NCBI GenBank assembly: GCA_018239815.1
Contig: JAFEGP010000004.1
Location: 1-45,144, forward strand
Reading direction: 5' to 3'
Length of the DNA: 45,144 nt
Source: Verrucomicrobiota bacterium
Lineage (GTDB): Bacteria > Chlamydiota > Chlamydiia > Chlamydiales > JAAKFR01
Position 1 is the first letter of the stretch. Each line of letters begins with the position of its first letter. This document shows, one piece after another, positions 44,367-45,144 of this stretch. The position numbers and the translations under genes were made by a program. A model generated the notes under the pieces. It did not search any database. It had not been told where the DNA came from and saw nothing but the letters and a program-made list of their open reading frames with translations.

Positions 44367-44987
44367 TTAAGAAGTCGCGGCTGGAAACTTAGGAGCCTTG
44401 GCTACCCTGTACACGTGGGTAATAATGCCTATAGAACCTCCTACAGCGATCAAGACTGAGCTCTGTAGCAAGTTAAGGTGAAAAGCCATGGTGAACAAGA
44501 AACCTGCAGCACCCGCTGCTGCAACCAGGGCAAAGACCCAAGCTGCAAGCCAGCGCTTGCCTTCATCAGACTTACCTTGGCAAAACTTGACAGTTGCAAT
44601 GACAGGCATAGCCAACACCGCTGACCCTATAAGGATAAACATGGGCGCAGCAAAAGAGCCAATCGCTGCTGTGATACCGATGGGTAAAATTTTAGCTCCC
44701 ATAATCGCCACAGCCACAGCAGGAAAGGCCATGACTTTGATTAAACCCAAAAAGCCATTTACAGGGATCGTTAGGCAACGCGCCCCAACAGGGTGATTTT
44801 GATAAAATTTAGCTTTAGTAGTCTGAACCCAGTATCCAAAAGGATTAAACCAATGATTACTCAGAGTTAACCCATCTTTAACGACGGCAAAAGCACCACT
44901 CACCTTTTCACTCAGACAAGATGAAGAAGGACCAGATGAATGAGCTGTAGGCTCTCCCCGAGTACAACAACTTAGTAGGTATACCAT
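44367..44987 (-). CDS. Unknown four-segment membrane protein (Inc-like)
   Basis: A 206-residue protein: Cys/Ser-rich N-terminus (Cys7, Cys8, Cys24), a soluble stretch to about 75, then hydrophobic segments at about 78-98, 102-132, 146-168 and 174-192, with a short polar end. No cleavable signal is evident. The shape resembles the neighbouring 224-residue protein (two paired hydrophobic hairpins) though sequence similarity is weak by eye. Same strand and 137 bases upstream of it. Function unknown; inclusion-membrane or envelope protein. Confidence 0.6.
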   Translation of the reverse strand: MVYLLSCCTRGEPTAHSSGPSSSCLSEKVSGAFAVVKDGLTLSNHWFNPFGYWVQTTKAKFYQNHPVGARCLTIPVNGFLGLIKVMAFPAVAVAIMGAKILPIGITAAIGSFAAPMFILIGSAVLAMPVIATVKFCQGKSDEGKRWLAAWVFALVAAAGAAGFLFTMAFHLNLLQSSVLIAVGGSIGIITHVYRVAKAPKFPAATS

Positions 44988-45122
44988 GGCGGGCAGTATA
45001 TAAGAAATTCTAATTTTATGTTATTAAAATAAAAAATTTATAAGATCTTTAATATAGCACCTTGAAGTTTACGTGATTTTTAAAATCAGGCATGACTTCT
45101 TAAGAAAAACCTGATAAAATAA

Positions 45123-45142
45123 GGGCTGTGTTGAAAAAGTCC
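45123..45142. repeat. Possible insertion-sequence terminal repeat
   Basis: The window ends in GGGCTGTGTTGAAAAAGTCC. Sequences of this kind (GGACTTTTTCAACACAGCCC in reverse) commonly mark the ends of IS5/IS4-type elements. No partner repeat is found in the window, so it would mark the left end of an element lying beyond 45144. Based on resemblance only. Confidence 0.35.
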
Positions 45143-45144
45143 TC

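Noticed and set aside
1-45144. tRNA, rRNA, CRISPR arrays, prophage or a replication origin
   Set aside because: None was recognised by eye: no cloverleaf-like gaps, no regular spacer repeats and no phage genes; gaps over 300 bases hold only IS remnants and AT-rich DNA.

Overview
The window is a stretch of chromosome from a member of the Chlamydiae. The evidence is gene content and gene order: runs such as exonuclease-mqnD-mqnB-msbA-accA, tpiA/xseA-xseB-dxs, ksgA with a SurA-like gene and a YyaL-like gene, gatC-gatA-gatB with rnhC and a RodZ-like gene, and mutY-rluA-fabI-HAD match neighbourhoods I recall from Chlamydia trachomatis (CT261-265, CT328-331, CT353-356, CT002-009, CT103-107; from memory). 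The plant/chlamydial type of enoyl-ACP reductase, the futalosine route to menaquinone and many short proteins with hydrophobic hairpins also fit. Extra genes absent from Chlamydiaceae (glycosyltransferases, efflux pump, flagellar-type export genes, insertion-sequence remnants) suggest an environmental chlamydia; the family cannot be fixed from this window.

Layout. 1-442: remnants of two different transposases. 443-6067: an unknown membrane protein, the mutY-glycosyltransferase-mazG group, a divergent BioD-like/DRTGG protein and a heptosyltransferase-like GT9. 6204-11072: a membrane-anchored protein with a methyltransferase-like fold, RluA-type pseudouridine synthase, FabI, and a HAD-folB-SDR operon. 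11107-14319: fliO-fliP-fliQ-fliR, a tiny lipoprotein, csrA and a DnaQ/ExoX-like exonuclease, tightly packed and probably one operon. 14468-18843: mqnD-mqnB, then msbA and accA on the other strand. 18844-21046: an accessory island with a dead IS5-type transposase, a Cys-rich protein, a small hydrophobic-hairpin protein and a secreted repeat protein. 21062-29029: tpiA-secG-def, xseA, xseB-dxs-nadK, a SurA-like gene with ksgA. 29166-33159: cation/proton antiporter, YyaL-like protein, RodZ-like protein. 33248-37107: MFS transporter facing an EmrA/NodT efflux pair. 37106-43558: rnhC, an outer-membrane protein, a multi-pass membrane protein, a YfcH-like protein and gatCAB. 43555-45144: two multi-pass, possibly inclusion-membrane proteins and what looks like an insertion-sequence end.

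Working together, the genes cover envelope synthesis and traffic (accA, fabI, msbA, GT9/GT4, secG, SurA-like, outer-membrane protein), respiration and isoprenoids (mqnB, mqnD, dxs, nadK), translation quality (gatCAB, def, ksgA, rluA), DNA and nucleotide maintenance (mutY, mazG, xseAB, rnhC, exonuclease), folate (folB plus an SDR that may be a pterin reductase) and drug efflux. The most striking element is the flagellar-type FliOPQR export gate, coupled to the RNA-binding regulator CsrA and inserted beside a conserved chlamydial block. No rRNA, tRNA or CRISPR array was seen.
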